From G942493375 sp942493375 (GTDB taxonomy: Bacteria > Armatimonadota > UBA5829), in assembly GCA_942493375.1 (NCBI GenBank), contig OW818698.1, positions 3,844,001-3,908,000 on the forward strand: a DNA stretch of 64,000 bases, read 5' to 3'. The position numbers were made by a program, and so were the translations under genes. A model generated the notes under the pieces. The model was not told the origin of the DNA and did not search any database. It saw nothing but the letters and a program-made list of their open reading frames with translations. This document shows, one piece after another, positions 8,721 to 16,923 of this stretch. Within the stretch, counting starts at the first letter, position 1. Every line of letters starts with the position of its first letter.

Positions 8721-8990
8721 ATGTCAGTAGTCATTAGAGTTAATGATAATGGCGACCTTGTGCTTTCCGCTGAAACACTGGGGCAGTTAGACTCGGATAT
8801 GCCATTAATGCTTGCTAAGCAAGGCCACGGAGTGTATCTAGTACGTCCTGCAAGAACATCTGAGCAATATTGGTCAAATACAGCAGCTCAACAACGTGCA
8901 GATAATTTTTTAAGTTGGGTTGAAAAAGTTAAGACAAAAGGTCCTATTCTTTCGGATGAAGCTTTAAGACGTGAAAGTATATATGACTAA
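8721..8990 (+). CDS. VapB-like antitoxin, toxin partner lost
   Basis: An 89-residue protein starting MSVVIRVNDNGDLVLS, the AbrB/MazE-like swapped-hairpin opening of VapB antitoxins, and ending ALRRESIYD. The next antitoxin (9086-9343) has the same plan and ending (REELYD), so the two are paralogues. A GGAGG lies 8 bases upstream of the ATG. Right after its stop the sequence keeps the stop-start overlap GACTAATGG seen before the second copy's toxin, but the frame closes after ten codons. Its toxin therefore seems to have decayed. Confidence 0.7.
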   Translation: MSVVIRVNDNGDLVLSAETLGQLDSDMPLMLAKQGHGVYLVRPARTSEQYWSNTAAQQRADNFLSWVEKVKTKGPILSDEALRRESIYD

Positions 8991-9085
8991 TGGTCCAATA
9001 TCTTGCGATAACCTACCGTTAAGATTCCGGAATGTGCGTTGGAATTTATGTCGTTCACTATCACCTAATTGTTAGGAGATAAACT

Positions 9086-9343
9086 ATGAGCATTGTTATA
9101 AAGGTAGATGAAAATGGAAATATTGTGATTCCACAAAATCTATTTGGAAAAAGGATGCCCGATGCTAAATACACTGTTGAACAAATGGGCAATATGCTGA
9201 CTGTCGTGCCTTTGGATAAAGACAGCAGTGAGTTTGATGTTGAGGAATGGATAAAGAGATTCGATGATTGGATGGCATCATTACCTAATAGAGGTAAAAT
9301 AATTCCTAACACGACTTTTAGCAGAGAAGAATTATACGACTAA
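9086..9343 (+). CDS. VapB-like antitoxin of a VapBC pair
   Basis: An 85-residue protein with the AbrB-type N-terminus (MSIVIKVDENGNIVIP, then the conserved leucine/phenylalanine hairpin) and an acidic, aromatic C-terminal half (EEWIKRFDDWM) that in VapB proteins wraps the toxin. An AGGAG lies upstream of the ATG. The last base of its coding region overlaps the start of the PIN-domain toxin gene (TAATGG), the usual translational coupling in vapBC operons. The antitoxin frame is intact although the toxin is frameshifted. Confidence 0.75.
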   Translation: MSIVIKVDENGNIVIPQNLFGKRMPDAKYTVEQMGNMLTVVPLDKDSSEFDVEEWIKRFDDWMASLPNRGKIIPNTTFSREELYD

Positions 9344-9797
9344 TGGACAATGTATTACTTGATACTAATGTGATACTTAGGTTTAGTCAAGTAGACAGTG
9401 ATCTTGAAACGCTTGCTGATATATCAGTAAAAAAATTAGCAAGAAAAGGCGATATACTGTATCTGACTCCGCAGGTTATATGTGAGTATTGGTGCAGTGT
9501 TACCCATCCCATGGATGTCAATGGATTTGGGTGGGATTCTTCAGCGGCCTATGATAGTATTATTAAATTGATAGGTCTGTTTACGATTATACCTAGACGC
9601 CTTCTGTTTTCAGCTATTGGTTGGAACTATTACACAAATATAGTATCAGAGGCAAGAGAACACACGATGTGCGTTTAGTTGCTGCAATGCTCGAAAATGG
9701 TGTTGATACGTTACTAACATTCAATACTGGTGATTTTGAAGCATTTACAGAGATAAAGGTCATTCATCCTGCAGACGTTGTTGCAAATGCTACATAG
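9343..9797 (+). pseudogene. vapC: VapC-like PIN-domain toxin, frameshifted
   Basis: The first frame gives MDNVLLDTNVILR, an ICEYW segment and then runs into a stop at 9676-9678 after 111 residues. The missing end is present in another frame: from about 9648 it reads RGKRTHDVRLVAAMLENGV, followed by DTLLTFNTGDF and a stop at 9795-9797. Together these supply the PIN-domain acids (Asp in LLDTN, Glu in ICEYW, Asp in THDVRL, Asp in NTGDF) and a length of about 151 residues, normal for VapC ribonucleases. The shift lies within 9646-9651 (GAGGC context). It is either a real inactivating frameshift or an assembly error; read data would tell. Confidence 0.8.
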
Positions 9798-10647
9798 ACA
9801 AGAGGCCATATTGTATCTTCGCAGTCTGATAATTAGCTTGCTTATATTGCTGACGGCTGTCCAGGTTTCGGCGTATGAATTGTTTCCGTGTGCTACGGGG
9901 AATCGCTGGGAGTATGAGACTGTTCGCGTCCAGAATGCTCAGATGAAGGTTGGGGATGCTGTTGCGTCAACTTCTCGCGAGGTGCAATCCGGTTTGTCGA
10001 TTTATCAGGTTATTGCTGGGCCAGCGGATGGGGTTTATGATTACCAGGAATTAGTAACACTGACAGATCCCAGCGGCAAGACTCAGACTGACAAGACTCT
10101 TATAAAGTTTGCTCTCGATGGCAAGGGACTGTATCTAAATTCAATTGTGAACCAGAGCTCGAATGATTCCTCACCGGTTACACAGGAATATACACCCCCG
10201 CTGTTCTATTTTGCAGCCAATGCTGATAAGGGAAAGCCCTGGGATGTCGGAGTGTTCCGTGATAAAGCACTGACTGAGCCTTTTAAAGCAAAGAGTGCAG
10301 GCAGGGAAAATGTTATTGTACCTGCAGGGATATTCAACAATTGTCTCAAGCTGATTTACAGCTCTGAAGGAGCATCAGGGACATTCAATATAACAAGTAT
10401 ACCTTTCAAGCCAACCGGAGGCAGAAGTTTTAACGTCTACTGGGTTGCCGAAGGTGTGGGAATAGTTAAGGAACTTGAAGTATCGACATCCAAAGCTGAA
10501 GCACTTGGCCCGGGTGGAGTTAAATTCTTTATGGAAGGTTCTTCCTGCACGATAAGCGAACTCAAACCAGGATTTGTTGTCCAGAAATCTAATGCCAAGT
10601 CAAAAGTAAAAGAGAATAAGTCTGAGAAAGACCAGACATCACTTTAA
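9787..10647 (+). CDS. Exported protein of unknown function
   Basis: About 286 residues with a signal peptide (LRSLIISLLILLTAVQVSA, cleavage likely before YELFPC). The mature part is beta-rich without cysteine clusters or recognisable catalytic motifs: it opens LFPCATGNRWEYETVRV, a start seen in lipoprotein-like proteins that report on assay-like repeated strands, and ends in a basic/acidic tail (KSKVKENKSEKDQ). The start is unsure: ATG 9787 overlaps the VapC remnant, and TTG 9811 has GAGG five bases upstream and also gives a good signal peptide. Its stop is 12 bases before mvhD, so it is probably co-transcribed with the redox genes. I cannot name it. Confidence 0.72.
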   Translation: MLHRQEAILYLRSLIISLLILLTAVQVSAYELFPCATGNRWEYETVRVQNAQMKVGDAVASTSREVQSGLSIYQVIAGPADGVYDYQELVTLTDPSGKTQTDKTLIKFALDGKGLYLNSIVNQSSNDSSPVTQEYTPPLFYFAANADKGKPWDVGVFRDKALTEPFKAKSAGRENVIVPAGIFNNCLKLIYSSEGASGTFNITSIPFKPTGGRSFNVYWVAEGVGIVKELEVSTSKAEALGPGGVKFFMEGSSCTISELKPGFVVQKSNAKSKVKENKSEKDQTSL

Positions 10648-10658
10648 GCGAGAATAAT

Positions 10659-11111
10659 ATGACTGAGAATACAGCAACTATAGAAAATACAGCTACCGAA
10701 CAGAAACCATTCGAGCCTGCGATTCTTGCAATACTATGCAACTGGTGCAGTTATGCCGGTGCAGACCTTGCTGGCAGTGCCAGGATGCATTATCCGGAGA
10801 CAGTTAGAGTTATCAGAGTCCCCTGTTCAGGTAGGACAGACCCGATGTTTGTCTTGAAAGGTTTCCAAAAGGGGTTTGACGGAGTGATGGTTCTGGGCTG
10901 TCATCCCGGAGATTGCCACTATGCCAAGGGTAACTATTATGCACGTAGAAGAATTACTTTGGTAGCAGATCTTTTAAAAACGCTGGGAATCCCGCAGGAA
11001 CGTTTTCACTTCGAATGGGTCTCCGCGTCCGAAGGCAACAGATTCGCTGAATTAATTACCGATTTCACCCAGACACTCAAAGATATGGGGCCGTTCGAAG
11101 GCGTAGTATAA
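10659..11111 (+). CDS. MvhD/FlxD-like iron-sulfur electron-transfer subunit
   Basis: A 150-residue member of the hydrogenase delta-subunit (MvhD/FrhD) family. The core is CNWCSYAGADLAGSARMHYP, then IRVPCSGR, a VLGCHPGDCHY segment and a C-terminal FHFEWVSASEG. The conserved cysteines hold a [2Fe-2S] cluster that feeds electrons from a partner oxidoreductase into HdrA. An N-terminal Thr/Glu-rich extension of about 20 residues precedes the domain. In methanogens the partner is the MvhAG hydrogenase; in other bacteria it is FlxABC or MetVF. None of those catalytic subunits is beside it here, though two ferredoxin-like genes follow. Confidence 0.93.
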   Translation: MTENTATIENTATEQKPFEPAILAILCNWCSYAGADLAGSARMHYPETVRVIRVPCSGRTDPMFVLKGFQKGFDGVMVLGCHPGDCHYAKGNYYARRRITLVADLLKTLGIPQERFHFEWVSASEGNRFAELITDFTQTLKDMGPFEGVV

Positions 11112-11173
11112 GAACTCATACTCCCTCCGTATGATACTTGGAGGGATAACAGCATATTCTAAGGATAAACAGG

Positions 11174-12124
11174 ATGACTGTAGTTCAGGATCAAATAAGA
11201 AAAGCGGCACGTGAAGTGCTGGAGAATGGCACGGTGTCCATGGTCATCGGGTGGGCTCAGGGAAGTGTCCCTGTAAAGACCACTCCGGTTTTCGTGGAAA
11301 AACCAGATGATGTAGACAGACTGGTCTGGAATCCGGCTTGTGTAAACAATCTCTCGGTCTACCTGCCAAAACTCACCAAAGACCGCAAAGTTGCAATAGT
11401 AGCCAAACCATGTGATATACGCAGCTTGATAATGCTCATTAAAGAGCGTCAGGTTGAGCGGGACAATGTCTATATAATAGGATTGGGATGTGGAGGCGTT
11501 GTCGATGCAATGGACCTCGATAGCCAGGACATTCACGTTCAGGATATTTTGAGTCTGGATTGGAAAGACAATGGCCTGGATGTTGCTACTAAAACAGGTG
11601 TAACTTCTCTTGAGTGCTCTTCGTGCTTACGGGACATGTGCCTTGTTTGCAACAAAAGAGAACCTGCGCTGTTTGATGTAAAGTTTGGTGAAGCTGCAGT
11701 CAGGTCAGAAGATATTTTTGAATGTGTGCTTCCGGAGTTGGCTGAAGACCGCAGAGCATATTGGAGTGATCAGTTCTCCCGTTGTGTGCGTTGCTACGCT
11801 TGCCGACAGATCTGTCCAAGTTGTTACTGCGAGAGTTGTTTTGCTGACCGTATCGAACCTAAATGGACTGCAAAGAAAGCAACTCCAGACGAAGCCTGGA
11901 TGTATCACGCAACCAGAGCCATGCATCTTGCCGGACGCTGTATAAGCTGTGGTGAGTGTGAAAGATCCTGTCCGGTTGATATTCCGGTCGCGCAGCTAAT
12001 GAAAGAACTCAACCTGGCAGTCAAAGAGAGATATGGTTATGAGTCCGGAGATCTGAACGAGGACTCTCCAGTACTTGGCCAATATAAAGACGACGACATC
12101 GACCCCGCATCACACGGGGGTTAG
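11174..12124 (+). CDS. FrhB/FdhB-like protein with C-terminal 2[4Fe-4S] ferredoxin domain
   Basis: A 316-residue protein. Residues about 25-140 resemble the C-terminal domain of F420-hydrogenase/dehydrogenase beta subunits, with VAIVAKPCDIRSL (73-85) and IIGLGCGGVVD (101-111). A cysteine-rich linker SCLRDMCLVC (150-159) follows, then cluster motifs CVRCYACRQICPSC (204-217) and CISCGECERSCP (256-267). Such proteins accompany HdrA-MvhD in several anaerobes, matching in architecture the ferredoxin-like subunits of Flx complexes. It starts 62 bases after the mvhD-like gene and ends 8 bases before the next ferredoxin gene, so the three form one unit. An FAD site is possible from the FrhB relationship but not evident from sequence alone. 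Confidence 0.85.
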   Translation: MTVVQDQIRKAAREVLENGTVSMVIGWAQGSVPVKTTPVFVEKPDDVDRLVWNPACVNNLSVYLPKLTKDRKVAIVAKPCDIRSLIMLIKERQVERDNVYIIGLGCGGVVDAMDLDSQDIHVQDILSLDWKDNGLDVATKTGVTSLECSSCLRDMCLVCNKREPALFDVKFGEAAVRSEDIFECVLPELAEDRRAYWSDQFSRCVRCYACRQICPSCYCESCFADRIEPKWTAKKATPDEAWMYHATRAMHLAGRCISCGECERSCPVDIPVAQLMKELNLAVKERYGYESGDLNEDSPVLGQYKDDDIDPASHGG

Positions 12125-12132
12125 GAAAAGAT

Positions 12133-13167
12133 ATGAACGAAAAAGTCATCAGCAAAGACAATATTCCGGATTTCCTTACCCGATTAATGGGTGAATATAC
12201 GGTTGTAGCCCCGATGGATAGAGGTAAATCTCCTGCAAACTTCATGGAACTGAAGTCAGGTGATAGGCCTATTATCGATGGCAGCAAAATGACCATGCCT
12301 CCCAAGGACTACTTTCTTCCCAGGTATGAAGTCCTGCTGAAGGTCAATACCGAAAAAGGGCATGAAAGTGTTGAACAGAATATTCCAACGTCTCAGCAGC
12401 GGGTTATGCTGGGAGTATGGCTGCCTGATGCCCAGGCGCTGAAGGTTCTGGATAAGGTCTTTCTGGATGACAAGTATAAAGACCCATATTATGCCGCTAG
12501 AAGAGAGAACACAGCTATTGTTGCTGTTATCCCCGCTACGTTGCGCTGGAGCTGGTTCTGTAACTCCACAGATAATGTAGATTCCTGGAAAGACAGCGCT
12601 GATGTCCTTATGTATGATCTGGGAGACAGGTTCGTGATGGAACCGATCTCTGAGCGCGGAGCTAAAATCATTGAGCTTGCCCAACCGGTAGATGCTGCGG
12701 ATCAAGACAAGGCCGCTGCCAGTGAATTATGGAAACATATTGCCGGCATGTCCAAACAGGACTTTGCAGAACAACCTCTGTTTGAGCAACTGTGTTGGGA
12801 TGATCCCGTGTGGGCAGACATAGCAGCCAGATGTGTATCGTGTGGCACCTGCACCTATATGTGTCCAAGCTGCAGTTGTTTTGACATACAGGACGAATCA
12901 CACGATGGTTGTACCGAACGGTATAGATGCCGTGATACCTGTCAGTTCTCAGAATTCACCCTTATGGGAGCGGGCCATAACCCAAGAACTGCCCAGATGC
13001 CCAGATCCAGGCAGCGTCTTTTACACAAGTTTAAATATCAGCACGAGCAGTTCGGAGTTGTTGCATGCACCGGATGCGGGCGCTGTGTAGAACTCTGCCC
13101 GGTAAACATTGACATCCGAGCAGCATTAAATCGGACCTGTGCTATACCGGTCGAAGAAAAAGGCTGA
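12133..13167 (+). CDS. AsrA/HydB-like 4Fe-4S dicluster electron-transfer protein
   Basis: A 344-residue protein resembling subunit A of anaerobic sulfite reductase and the beta subunit of sulfhydrogenase. The C-terminal half has CVSCGTCTYMCPSCSCFDIQDE, quoted as two parts: CVSCGTCTYMCP (234-245) and SCSCFDIQDE (246-255); then CRDTCQFSEFTLMG and CTGCGRCVELCP (312-323). The N-terminal half is divergent: where relatives have a Cys-Asp pair in a G(V/L)RPCD segment, this one reads GVWLPDAQAL (94-103). Relatives pass electrons from a neighbouring FAD/NAD(P)H subunit (AsrB, FlxA), but no such gene is found in the window. Its gene starts 8 bases after the FrhB-like one. Confidence 0.87.
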   Translation: MNEKVISKDNIPDFLTRLMGEYTVVAPMDRGKSPANFMELKSGDRPIIDGSKMTMPPKDYFLPRYEVLLKVNTEKGHESVEQNIPTSQQRVMLGVWLPDAQALKVLDKVFLDDKYKDPYYAARRENTAIVAVIPATLRWSWFCNSTDNVDSWKDSADVLMYDLGDRFVMEPISERGAKIIELAQPVDAADQDKAAASELWKHIAGMSKQDFAEQPLFEQLCWDDPVWADIAARCVSCGTCTYMCPSCSCFDIQDESHDGCTERYRCRDTCQFSEFTLMGAGHNPRTAQMPRSRQRLLHKFKYQHEQFGVVACTGCGRCVELCPVNIDIRAALNRTCAIPVEEKG

Positions 13168-13189
13168 TCCAGGCATTAAGGATATTTAA

Positions 13190-13924
13190 ATGGAAAACCA
13201 GTTATTCATCCTGGGACACAGAGGATTCTGTTCCAAATACCCTGAGAATACACTTGTATCATTTCTAGCAGCAGCAGAACTTGGTGTAGATGGAGTTGAA
13301 CTGGATGTCAGGCAGACAATAGATGGCCAACTGGTTGTAATGCACGACCAAACCGTAGATCGCACAACTAATGGTACTGGATTGGTCAGAGAACTTACCT
13401 GGAAATACCTTCAAGGGTTGGATGCTGGCAGTTGGAAATCAGAACAATTTACCGGCGAACGTATACCCCTTCTCTCTGAAGTGTTCGAAGCTCTCAAAGA
13501 TAAATGCATGGTTTACTGTGAAATGGAAGATCATGTGGATGTTGCTGTTATTGTTGACCTGATATATTCATGTGGAATGGAAAGGCAGGTTGCTCTGACC
13601 AGTTTTTATATCGAAAATCTGGAAGCTGCCAGAAGGCTTGCTCCTGAGATACCAACAGCAATGATCACATCCGAAAAATTGCCTGACACTACTGCACATA
13701 TTCGCAAAGCTACCGAACTGGGAGTTCGTGTCCTGGATTTGTATGAAGGTGTTCTGACTCCTGAAGTCGCCAAATATGCAAAACAGCACAGCATGCCGAT
13801 TTGCGGGTGGATTGTCAACGATGAAGAGACTGCCCAGCGTATGGTACGCCTTGGAATAGATCGCGTAACGACTGACAAACCGGATGTAATCTTGAACTTT
13901 CGTTCCTCCTTCTTCAATCGCTAA
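13190..13924 (+). CDS. ugpQ: Glycerophosphodiester phosphodiesterase
   Basis: A 244-residue cytoplasmic enzyme that hydrolyses glycerophosphodiesters to glycerol-3-phosphate and an alcohol. Catalytic marks are LGHRGF (His and Arg near residues 9-12), PENTLVSF, the metal ligands of GVELDVRQTIDG, and VMHDQTVDRTTNGTG with the second catalytic histidine. The C-terminal barrel strands end with ICGWIVNDEE and RVTTDKPD, typical of bacterial GDPD proteins. The length is normal for the single-domain form, with no signal peptide. It follows the redox genes by 22 bases and may be read with them, though no functional tie is known. The symbol reflects family resemblance. Confidence 0.92.
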   Translation: MENQLFILGHRGFCSKYPENTLVSFLAAAELGVDGVELDVRQTIDGQLVVMHDQTVDRTTNGTGLVRELTWKYLQGLDAGSWKSEQFTGERIPLLSEVFEALKDKCMVYCEMEDHVDVAVIVDLIYSCGMERQVALTSFYIENLEAARRLAPEIPTAMITSEKLPDTTAHIRKATELGVRVLDLYEGVLTPEVAKYAKQHSMPICGWIVNDEETAQRMVRLGIDRVTTDKPDVILNFRSSFFNR

Positions 13925-13968
13925 GGACTCGTAATAGTCTCCTTTTTCGCCAGTAAAGTGAGTCATTG

Positions 13969-13977
13969 TGTTATACT
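13969..13977 (+). promoter_or_regulatory. Candidate extended -10 promoter of scpA
   Basis: TGTTATACT (13969-13977) is a TGn plus TATACT element in the gap between ugpQ and scpA, about 80 bases before the scpA start. No strong -35 is visible. Confidence 0.4.
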
Positions 13978-14056
13978 GTATCTATTAGCAAAGGTTATTG
14001 GGGCATATTCTATAATCCAACCTCTAGCATTAAACTTCTAATACATGGAGACTTGA

Positions 14057-14815
14057 TTGAATCCGGTTACAGCCGAAGACAGCCCCTATAAAATATCGCT
14101 CCCGGCGTTTGAAGGCCCTCTTGATCTACTTCTGCATCTGATACGTGAGAACGAGATCGACATCTATAACATCCCCATTGCCGAGATCACCAGGCAATAT
14201 CTGGAGTATCTGGGGGATATGGAGTCTCTTGACCTGGAAATCGCAGGGGAATGGCTGGTGATGGCTGCGACTCTTGTTGAGATTAAGAGCCGTATGCTTT
14301 TGCCAAGGGAAAAACCTGTCAAGGCCGATGCCGAAGAGCAGATCGATCCGCGCAGAGAGTTGGTGGAGCGGCTTATTGAATACGAAAGATTCAAGACTGC
14401 TGCTGAACTGTTCCGGGAGAAAGAAGAACAGCGTTCGCGTATATTTGTTCGGGGGCCTGCTGAACTGCAGTTTGACCTGAGACCTGTTTTCTCACTGGAG
14501 AACATCTCTCCTGAGGACTTGTTAAGTGCTTTGCAAAGCGTTTTGGCAGAAGCCGAGGGTGAACCGGTAACAACGATTCAACGTCGCAAACTTACAGTGC
14601 GTATGCGAATCCGGGAGTTGTGGTACAGAGTAAGAGAAGCCGCCGGGCAACTGACATTCAGAGAACTGTTCGATGATGATAGAACCCCAACCGATATAGT
14701 GATCACTTTTCTCGCCTTGCTGGAACTGCTTAAGTCAGGTAGAATTATTGCTCGACAAGAATTGGCATTTGGACCTATTATGATACAACAGGTGTTGGAT
14801 TTAGAAGATGAATAA
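14057..14815 (+). CDS. scpA: Segregation and condensation protein A
   Basis: A 252-residue kleisin of the Smc-ScpAB condensin. The diagnostic N-terminal segment is ISLPAFEGPLDLLLHLIREN, followed by EIDIYNIPIAEITRQYLEYL and MAATLVEIKSRMLLPRE; the C-terminal winged helix is FLALLELLKSGRIIARQE. The start is a TTG at 14057, supported by TGGAG six bases upstream and by conservation of the following residues. It overlaps scpB by 8 bases, implying translational coupling. Length and order are normal. Confidence 0.95.
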   Translation: MNPVTAEDSPYKISLPAFEGPLDLLLHLIRENEIDIYNIPIAEITRQYLEYLGDMESLDLEIAGEWLVMAATLVEIKSRMLLPREKPVKADAEEQIDPRRELVERLIEYERFKTAAELFREKEEQRSRIFVRGPAELQFDLRPVFSLENISPEDLLSALQSVLAEAEGEPVTTIQRRKLTVRMRIRELWYRVREAAGQLTFRELFDDDRTPTDIVITFLALLELLKSGRIIARQELAFGPIMIQQVLDLEDE

Positions 14816-15545
14816 TGAAGAGAGCTTGTTGAATCAACAGGTGGATACCGAAGTCATTACCTCTGAAGAAGAGACAACTGCTCCGGAGTTGGTGGCATTA
14901 GCAGATGAATGTGAAACCGATGCCGAACAAGCTGTTGAGATCCTGACTATTGAGGAGTGCTGCGAGCCAGCATTTGGCGGTAAACTGGTTGAAGTGGTAG
15001 AGTGCTTGTTATTCGTAGTCTCTGAACCTCTGAGCTCAATGCAGATTGCTGAAGTACTGCACATCGAATGCGATCAGGTTATTGAAGCTCTAGATGAGCT
15101 GGATCAGAGACTGCTTGGTACTGGTGGACTTCAGCTTATGCGTGTAGCTGGAGGATTCCAGTTATGTACGAAATCTGAATATGCAGAATATTGCAGTATA
15201 ATACTCCAACCTGCTCAACGTAAACTATCAAAAGCAGGTCTTGAGACTTTGGCCATAATAGCCTACCGGCAGCCTTGTACTGTGCCTGAAATCGAATCAG
15301 TGCGGGGAGTGTCGGTTGGTGGTGTAGTAAAGACTCTTCTGGAACGCGGATTGGTCAGAGAAGCCGGCAAGAAACATGCTCCCGGCAGACCGACTCTTTA
15401 TGCGACAACGGAGGAGTTCCTTCAGTATTTTGGACTTAATGAATTAGGAGAACTTCCGGATATAGACGAACTCGCGATCGAAGAAGTCAAAGCCCTGGAA
15501 GCCCAGAGAGAATTATTCGAAAGTAGCCAGGAACAGCATGTTTAG
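14808..15545 (+). CDS. scpB: Segregation and condensation protein B
   Basis: A 245-residue partner of ScpA. The two winged-helix domains begin at KLVEVVECLLFVVSEPLSS (about residue 59); the second contains LETLAIIAYRQPCTVPEIES and VRGVSVGGVVKTLLERGL, then GRPTLYATTEEFLQYFGL, the ScpB signature stretch. An acidic N-terminal extension of about 55 residues, rich in Glu/Asp and including ECCEPAFG, precedes the fold and is longer than usual. The gene overlaps scpA by 8 bases and dacF by 8 bases. Confidence 0.95.
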   Translation: MNNEESLLNQQVDTEVITSEEETTAPELVALADECETDAEQAVEILTIEECCEPAFGGKLVEVVECLLFVVSEPLSSMQIAEVLHIECDQVIEALDELDQRLLGTGGLQLMRVAGGFQLCTKSEYAEYCSIILQPAQRKLSKAGLETLAIIAYRQPCTVPEIESVRGVSVGGVVKTLLERGLVREAGKKHAPGRPTLYATTEEFLQYFGLNELGELPDIDELAIEEVKALEAQRELFESSQEQHV

Positions 15546-16923
15546 CAGTATATATACAAAAACCTATGTTCTAATTTTGGTTCTGTTAGTATGCCTTTCA
15601 CTTCTATTTTGTTTGTCCACCACGTGTGTCTCAGGTGCTGCAGTAATGACACTCTCGCTGGAGGATGATACAGCTCCGGCTGTCAGTGATTCTGACAGAA
15701 TGTTTCATGATGGCTTGGTGCATGACTTTCAGATACCTGCATGGTCAAGTAGACCTGCTGCAAAGCCAGCAGTAACTGCAGTGTGTTCAGCGCTGATGGA
15801 TGCCAACACCGGCCAATTGCTATATGATGCGAATGCGCACAAACGACGACCCAACGCCAGCACGACAAAAATATTGACTTCAATACTGGTAATGGAGAAC
15901 TGCCAACTTACCGACAAAATCACTGCTAGTAAGACCTGCAGTGAGACAATGTTCACATCTATACACCTGAAGCCGGGTGAGCAGATTTCTGTTAAGGACC
16001 TGCTGGCATCACTGTTAATCCGGTCTGCAAACGATGCATCAGTAGCTGCTGCTGAGCATGTCGCGGGGTCAGTAAAAAAGTTCGCGAAGATGATGAATGA
16101 GAAAGCAAAAGAGATTGGCTGTTCCGACACCCACTTTGTGACTCCAAATGGATTGTATGACCCGAATCACTACTCATCAGCTTATGACTTGTGCCTGATG
16201 GCCCGATATGCTTTTAATTATCCAGTTTTTAATCAACTGATCAAGCTTCATAAGTATAAGCTTGATTCCAGAAACTTGAACAGAGAAGACCTGGTAGTGT
16301 TTCAAAAATCAAAGTTTCTCAAGAATTACACTGGGGCAGATGGAGTGAAATCCGGGTATACTAAGCAGTCCGGTCCATGTTATGTGGGTAGTGCAACCCG
16401 CACTGGCTGGAGACTTGTATCCGCTGTTCTCGATAGTAAAAATGTTTCCCAGGACACAGCAGCCCTTATGAATTATGGGTACGGTGCGTATAAACTCTAC
16501 AAGCTGGCAAAGGCTCGTGAGAGGTGGGGGATGATTCCAGTAAGTGGAGGAAGTCAGGGCAGTGTTGCGGTCTTTCCGGAACGTGATGTCTGCGTTGCAG
16601 TTCCCCGAACGGGAGGCAAACTGAGTGTTGTCTTCTCTATTTCTCAGGCTCGTGCACCAATTACGGATGGGCAGAGTCTTGGGAGCGTGACTACTATGCT
16701 CAATGGGAATCCCATTGAGACAATCGAGCTACGCTCGGTAGAGAGAGTCGATATGAGCATGCTGCGCAAATCGACGCCATTTATGATAGGTTGCTGCATT
16801 CTGGGATGTGGGATGCTGCTGGTGAAATATGGAACAACGACTTCAAAAGATATTAGCTTCCGCGGGATACGGATCTCGACGTTACTGCGAGACCTTAATC
16901 GTCGCCGGCAAGGTCGCGGTTAA
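15538..16923 (+). CDS. dacF: D-alanyl-D-alanine carboxypeptidase (peptidase S11, PBP5/DacF type)
   Basis: A 461-residue exported penicillin-binding protein that trims the terminal D-Ala of peptidoglycan stem peptides. The active-site motifs are STTK (Ser108, Lys111), SAN (163-165) and KSG (271-273). A hydrophobic signal segment (VLILVLLVCLSLLFCL) opens the protein, and a C-terminal segment MIGCCILGCGMLLVKYG, followed by a basic tail, looks like a membrane anchor. The symbol follows the common scpAB-dacF order in Gram-positive and related genomes. Its last 95 bases overlap the start of rluB in another frame, an unusually long overlap. Confidence 0.92.
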   Translation: MFSSIYTKTYVLILVLLVCLSLLFCLSTTCVSGAAVMTLSLEDDTAPAVSDSDRMFHDGLVHDFQIPAWSSRPAAKPAVTAVCSALMDANTGQLLYDANAHKRRPNASTTKILTSILVMENCQLTDKITASKTCSETMFTSIHLKPGEQISVKDLLASLLIRSANDASVAAAEHVAGSVKKFAKMMNEKAKEIGCSDTHFVTPNGLYDPNHYSSAYDLCLMARYAFNYPVFNQLIKLHKYKLDSRNLNREDLVVFQKSKFLKNYTGADGVKSGYTKQSGPCYVGSATRTGWRLVSAVLDSKNVSQDTAALMNYGYGAYKLYKLAKARERWGMIPVSGGSQGSVAVFPERDVCVAVPRTGGKLSVVFSISQARAPITDGQSLGSVTTMLNGNPIETIELRSVERVDMSMLRKSTPFMIGCCILGCGMLLVKYGTTTSKDISFRGIRISTLLRDLNRRRQGRG

